Positions 11,975 through 14,787 of a stretch of DNA of 14,787 nucleotides are shown piece after piece; the stretch's first letter is position 1; every line of letters starts with the position of its first letter. The notes under the pieces are model-generated. The model did no database searches. It was given only the letters and a program-made list of their open reading frames with translations, and was not told the origin of the DNA. The DNA is from an uncultured Eubacterium sp. GTDB taxonomy: Bacteria; Bacillota_A; Clostridia; Lachnospirales; Lachnospiraceae. Position numbers and translations under genes: made by a program. Location of the stretch: assembly GCA_910589045.1 (NCBI GenBank), contig CAJUSH010000026.1, positions 35,025 to 49,811 of the forward strand, given 5' to 3'.

Positions 11975-12934
11975 ATGGAGAAAACAGATTGCAGACAACA
12001 TGAAACAGGCATCCTCCAATGGCATCCGGCATTTTGTTCGGCGGTACGTTTAGAGCTGCGGGCAAATAGAGCGGATTTGGAATTTGAAAATGAATATAAT
12101 TTAAGCAGGAAGCCGTTGCAGATTGATCTGCTTGTCGTTAAAAAGTCAGTTGATACGGCGATTCAGAATGATATAGGAAAGATTTTCAGCCGGAATAATA
12201 TCATGGAATTTAAATCACCGCAGGACGGCCTGAATATCAATGATTATTTTAAAGTTCTGGCCTATGCGTGTCTGTATAAGGCTGAAGGAGAAACAATAAC
12301 GGATTTGGACTGCAGCGATGTGACGGTTTCTTTTGTGCGGGATACAAAGCCGGTGAAGCTGATACAGGCGCTTGAAAAGCAGGGAATGTCGGTGAGCGGG
12401 TACGCACCGGGCATTTATTACGTTGAGTGCGCATGGTTCCCGATGCAGATTATCGTTACGTCGGAGCTTGATATGGAGGAGCACCGGTGGATGCGGGCGT
12501 TGACAGAAAAGCTTTCCTGTGACGAGGCAGAGACACTTTTGTGTGAGGCATCTGCTTTTAACAGAACGGAGGAAGAGGCGCTTGTGGATTCCGTGATGGC
12601 AGTAAGCATGGCAGCAAATAAGAGGGCATTTTACAGTGTAAAGGAGGAGCCGAACATGTATCAATTTGTCAGAGAACTGTTGGGAGATGAAATTCAGGCG
12701 GAGAGACTGGCCGGCAGAGAGGAAGGCAGGCAGGAAGGCAGGCAGGAAGGCAGAGAGGAAGGCAGAGAGGAAGGCAGAGAGGAAGGCAGATTGAAAGCAA
12801 ATGAGGAAACGGCAAAACGTCTGTTAAAAAGAGGAAGGCTGACACATGAAGAAATTGCGGAGGATTCCGACCTTTCCCTTGAAGAAGTGGAACGGCTGGC
12901 GGAGGAATTATCCTCCGATTTGCAATTGGCATAA
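11975..12934 (+). CDS. PD-(D/E)XK nuclease superfamily protein, Rpn/putative-transposase-like
   Basis: The 319-residue product has a PD-(D/E)XK type core. D51 is in LQIDLLVV and the E-x-K pair is in NIMEFKSP (E78, K80), followed by the helix INDYFKVLAYACLYKA. This arrangement matches the Rpn family (recombination-promoting nuclease/putative transposase) and related clostridial proteins. After about residue 245 comes a run of GREE/GRQE tetrapeptides (about 247-272) and a helix-turn-helix-like end, LTHEEIAEDSDLSLEEVERLAE. Such charged repeats and tail are often seen in this family. ATG 11975 follows GAAGGG (11961-11966). The gene has its own promoter, hairpins on the upstream side, and seems lower in G+C than the operon, consistent with horizontal spread. 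Its biological role, host or defence or mobile, is unknown. The superfamily call is fairly sure; the exact family is not. Confidence 0.75.
   Translation: MEKTDCRQHETGILQWHPAFCSAVRLELRANRADLEFENEYNLSRKPLQIDLLVVKKSVDTAIQNDIGKIFSRNNIMEFKSPQDGLNINDYFKVLAYACLYKAEGETITDLDCSDVTVSFVRDTKPVKLIQALEKQGMSVSGYAPGIYYVECAWFPMQIIVTSELDMEEHRWMRALTEKLSCDEAETLLCEASAFNRTEEEALVDSVMAVSMAANKRAFYSVKEEPNMYQFVRELLGDEIQAERLAGREEGRQEGRQEGREEGREEGREEGRLKANEETAKRLLKRGRLTHEEIAEDSDLSLEEVERLAEELSSDLQLA
12713..12790 (+). repeat. 12-bp tandem repeat within the nuclease gene
   Basis: Six full units of GGCAGAGAGGAA or GGCAGGCAGGAA and a half unit follow each other without gaps. They encode GREE and GRQE tetrapeptides and stay in frame. 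Three adjacent units (12749-12784) are identical, so copy number is probably unstable. The peptide would form a highly charged, likely helical, spacer between the nuclease domain and the helix-turn-helix-like end. Confidence 0.92.
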
Positions 12935-12974
12935 AATGCTTTTCGCCCATGTTGAAAGGGTTTCATATGTGAGT

Positions 12975-12991
12975 TGTTACAAAATTGTTAC
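12975..12991 (+). promoter_or_regulatory. WalR (YycF) type binding box
   Basis: TGTTAC (12975-12980), five bases, then TGTTAC (12986-12991) fit the known WalR consensus TGTWAH-N5-TGTWAH at every position. The box ends seven bases before the -35 hexamer of a peptidoglycan hydrolase gene. The WalRK system is known to control autolysin genes in Firmicutes, so position, motif and target agree. The regulator gene itself is not in the window. Confidence 0.75.
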
Positions 12992-12998
12992 AAATTCA

Positions 12999-13027
12999 TT
13001 GACAGGCTGGAAATATGTTGCTATAAT
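12999..13027 (+). promoter_or_regulatory. Consensus sigma-A promoter of the NlpC/P60 gene
   Basis: TTGACA (12999-13004) and TATAAT (13022-13027) are both perfect and stand exactly 17 bases apart. Transcription should start near 13034, giving a leader of about 60 bases. The leader contains a small GTTAC/GTAAC inverted repeat (13037-13041 with 13063-13067). No recognisable riboswitch was found in it. Confidence 0.92.
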
Positions 13028-13095
13028 GTGGGAAAAGTTACGGTAAATTGAAAGGCAAAGCGGTAACAGCAAATATACAGGAGGTATTTACAGAC

Positions 13096-14172
13096 GTGGG
13101 AAATTTTAAATTTGCTTTTGCAATCGCACTTGGAGCAGTTACAGTATTTTCAGCACCGGAAGCCGCACTGGCTGCTTCCACGAGCGCAGGCATGTCCGCG
13201 ATCATTACGGATTGCTTAAATCAGTCGGAGGGACTTGTGGTATCGACGGCTGATATTTCCGTGAGCAGGGCTGCGTCCGAGACAGAGGAGAAGGAGGAGC
13301 CGAAGGAAGAGGAACCTGTGGAGGATGAAAGGTTTTGCGGCTATAAGAATATTGGATTAGCCAATGTAGATAATTATCTGAATATCAGAAAGGGGCCCGG
13401 CGAAGAATATGAGCTGGTGGGAAAAATGCCCGCCGGAGGAGGCTGTGAGGTGTACGGCAAGGAGGACGGCTGGTATCACATCGTATCCGGCAAGGTGGAA
13501 GGGTATGTGACCGCTGATTATCTCTTAACCGGTGACGCTGCAAAGGAGAAGGCACCGAAGTATGCGACCGAGGTGGCTGTTGTCAATACGACAACACTGT
13601 TCGTTCGTGAGAAGCCGAATACGGACTGCGCGGTTCTTACGATGGTTCCCATCGAGGAGGAGCTGACCGTGCTGGAAACCATTGACGACGGGGCATGGTA
13701 TAAGGTGGAGATCGACGATGAGGAGGGCTATGTCAGCGGCGATTACGTCGTGATTGCGCTGAAGCTTCCAAAGGCAATGACGATCTCAGAGATCAAGTAC
13801 GGACAGGGTGTTTCCGACGTGCGCGTGTCTCTTGTGCAGTATGCACTGCAGTTTGTAGGAAATCGCTATGTGTGGGGCGGGACAAGCCTGACAAACGGTG
13901 TGGATTGTTCCGGGTTTACGATGCAGATTTATGCAAAATACGGCGTTTATCTGCCGCATTCCTCCCGTGCACAGGCAAACTGCGGCAGGCGCATCAGTGC
14001 CGGCGAGGCACAGCCCGGTGATCTGTTCTTCTACGGAAACAGCGGCGGTGTCAATCATGTAGCCATCTATATCGGCGGCGGACAGGTGGTACACGCGAGC
14101 AACGAGCGAAACGGCATCAAGATTTCAAATGCATATTACCGGACACCGCTTCGGGTGATTAGCCTGTTATAA
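13096..14172 (+). CDS. Exported peptidoglycan hydrolase: two SH3 domains and an NlpC/P60 peptidase
   Basis: It is expected to cut peptide stems of peptidoglycan outside the membrane. The start is GTG 13096, ten bases after AGGAGGT (13079-13085); the in-frame TTG at 13048 lies before that site and would hide the signal peptide. From GTG the 358 residues begin MGNFKFAFAIALGAV, a signal peptide with likely cleavage near AALA-A (residue 26-27). Then come an acidic linker (61-78), SH3 domains at about 80-145 and 158-222, and NlpC/P60 at about 243-358. The catalytic triad is C271 (VDCSGF), H321 (NHVAIYIG) and H333 (VVHAS); all are present. The SH3 domains probably bind cell wall. It is monocistronic: own consensus promoter with a WalR-type box, and its own terminator. 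Confidence 0.93.
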   Translation: MGNFKFAFAIALGAVTVFSAPEAALAASTSAGMSAIITDCLNQSEGLVVSTADISVSRAASETEEKEEPKEEEPVEDERFCGYKNIGLANVDNYLNIRKGPGEEYELVGKMPAGGGCEVYGKEDGWYHIVSGKVEGYVTADYLLTGDAAKEKAPKYATEVAVVNTTTLFVREKPNTDCAVLTMVPIEEELTVLETIDDGAWYKVEIDDEEGYVSGDYVVIALKLPKAMTISEIKYGQGVSDVRVSLVQYALQFVGNRYVWGGTSLTNGVDCSGFTMQIYAKYGVYLPHSSRAQANCGRRISAGEAQPGDLFFYGNSGGVNHVAIYIGGGQVVHASNERNGIKISNAYYRTPLRVISLL

Positions 14173-14189
14173 TATTTAGATTGAAATGT

Positions 14190-14222
14190 ACAGACAGCCT
14201 TTTGATGGGCTGTCTGTTTTTT
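14190..14222 (+). terminator. Intrinsic terminator of the NlpC/P60 gene
   Basis: ACAGACAGCC (14190-14199) pairs perfectly over 10 bp with GGCTGTCTGT (14208-14217) around an eight-base loop, followed by a run of T (14217-14222). It begins 18 bases after the stop codon. It also shows that an open frame running through it from 14181 cannot be a gene in its full length. Confidence 0.95.
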
Positions 14223-14285
14223 CGGTCGAAGAATCCGGAGGAACACGAGCTTCACCATCACTTTTTCAGACGCTTTCACCGAAAA

Positions 14286-14588
14286 ATGCGTGCGCCGATG
14301 AGTGTTGAGGCATGCAGGACAAGAATCTTAAAGGTGATTACAAAAGTGTTTGAGGAATTTACTTCGATTCGAATGTCCACGGATATGGAAATTGAAGGAA
14401 AGGTGCTTCGACCGATTTCCCCGACGTATGTGCCAAAGGGGCATCAGTTGAAGGAGGAGCTGCAGGGTGAAACTGATTTTATAGTTATTTACGAAAACCA
14501 GAATAGAAAGACACTTTTTTACACGCAGGAATTGTTAATGGCAAGTGAAAATGCATTGGTTATTTGTATTGCTCAAAAAACAAACTGA
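14286..14588 (+). CDS. Short hypothetical protein or gene remnant
   Basis: The open frame continues upstream through the terminator to 14181, which is not credible as coding sequence. From the first usable ATG (14286) it would give 100 residues; ATG 14298 is an alternative. Neither has a ribosome site; a GGAGG-like sequence near 14237-14242 is too far away and has no start codon at a suitable distance. The composition from about residue 5 (a DMEIEGKVLRPISPTYVPKG segment, then ETDFIVIYENQNRKTLFYTQ) looks like a real mixed alpha/beta protein, not random translation. I do not recognise the family. It may be the 3' part of a gene that lost its beginning. No promoter was found for it. Confidence 0.35.
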   Translation: MRAPMSVEACRTRILKVITKVFEEFTSIRMSTDMEIEGKVLRPISPTYVPKGHQLKEELQGETDFIVIYENQNRKTLFYTQELLMASENALVICIAQKTN

Positions 14589-14632
14589 CCTCACTCAATT
14601 TGTCAAAGGCGGTCTGGCTCACAGAACTGACA

Positions 14633-14665
14633 TGTGACAAGAATGTTAAGGTAAAGGGGTATAAA
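14633..14665 (+). promoter_or_regulatory. Second WalR-like motif with a possible -10 box
   Basis: TGTGAC (14633-14638), five bases, then TGTTAA (14644-14649) match the WalR consensus TGTWAH-N5-TGTWAH at eleven of twelve positions. TATAAA (14660-14665) could be a -10 box, but no good -35 hexamer is found at the right spacing. The gene it might serve would lie at or past the window end. This is a weak call. Confidence 0.3.
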
Positions 14666-14711
14666 GGAAAAATTACGAGGGCCTGAAGGTTTTGATATCG
14701 TATCATATTAC

Positions 14712-14740
14712 TTGACATTTTACGAAAAGGAAAAGGATAA
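14712..14740 (+). promoter_or_regulatory. TTGACA hexamer, possible promoter for a gene past the window
   Basis: A perfect TTGACA stands at 14712-14717. At 17 bases the -10 position is GGATAA (14735-14740), a poor match, and TAGAAT (14745-14750) is too far away. It could be a weak or regulated promoter of a gene beyond 14787. In the rest of 14589-14787 I see only the features listed here and no credible coding sequence. Confidence 0.2.
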
Positions 14741-14751
14741 GTTTTAGAATG

Positions 14752-14787
14752 AAATTCGACAAGAGGTTATAAACCTCTGCCGAATTT
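14752..14787. repeat. Long palindrome cut by the window edge
   Basis: AAATTCG (14752-14758) pairs with CGAATTT (14781-14787), and inside it AGAGGTT (14762-14768) pairs with AACCTCT (14772-14778) around an ATA loop. The two halves differ only by one extra A and one substitution, so it looks like a slightly decayed perfect palindrome. If a T run follows past the edge it may be a terminator; otherwise it is an interspersed palindrome or part of a leader. Confidence 0.6.

Noticed and set aside
13028..13095. Cyclic di-AMP (ydaO-type) riboswitch in the hydrolase leader
   Set aside because: Such riboswitches often precede NlpC/P60 genes, but the leader is only about 60 bases and lacks the large conserved core; only a 5-bp inverted repeat is present.
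14181..14285. Upstream part of the open frame starting at TTG 14181
   Set aside because: It reads through the strong terminator at 14190-14222, with no ribosome site before it.

Overview
The window looks like a chromosome segment from a Gram-positive anaerobe of the class Clostridia, most likely a Lachnospiraceae-type organism. The case rests on four things. The gene order rimP-nusA-rnpM(ylxR)-ylxQ-infB-rbfA-nrnA-truB-ribF is the Firmicute translation/transcription operon without Bacillus ylxP. Shine-Dalgarno sites are strong (GGAGG type). The secreted proteins carry SH3 and NlpC/P60 domains. The local promoters are sigma-A type. No species can be named from the sequence alone.

Layout. Positions 1-61 hold the 3' end of a tRNA gene and its intrinsic terminator. 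Positions 190-1130 hold a monocistronic gene for an exported protein of unknown function, with its own promoter; it is bracketed by two copies of a small palindromic element (about 126-164 and 1169-1206). Positions 1236-11810 form one long co-directional operon. It starts with a terminator-like hairpin just before rimP, a likely attenuator, and runs through nine core genes to a Na+/phosphate-cotransporter-PhoU fusion gene joined to ribF by an ATGA overlap. An 18-bp perfect hairpin closes it (11856-11903). Positions 11914-12934 hold a PD-(D/E)XK (Rpn-like) nuclease gene with its own promoter and a 12-bp tandem repeat near its 3' end. Positions 12975-14222 hold an exported NlpC/P60 peptidoglycan hydrolase gene with a perfect consensus promoter, a WalR-type box just upstream, and a strong terminator. 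The last 560 bases hold a doubtful short ORF, a second WalR-like motif and a palindrome cut by the window edge.

How the genes work together. RimP, IF2 and RbfA serve 30S assembly and initiation; NusA controls transcription elongation and termination; RnpM and YlxQ are small RNA-associated proteins; NrnA degrades oligonucleotides; TruB makes pseudouridine 55 in tRNA; RibF makes FMN and FAD. Most junctions overlap or are very short, which argues for coupled expression.

The core content is ordinary housekeeping, and I do not see a clear undescribed multi-gene system. The points most worth a second look are the WalR-type promoter of the hydrolase, the paired palindromic elements around the exported orphan, the acidic repeat tail of NusA set against the basic repeat linker of IF2 in the same operon, the rimP leader hairpin, and a hairpin that appears to have supplied the extra C-terminal tail of YlxQ.
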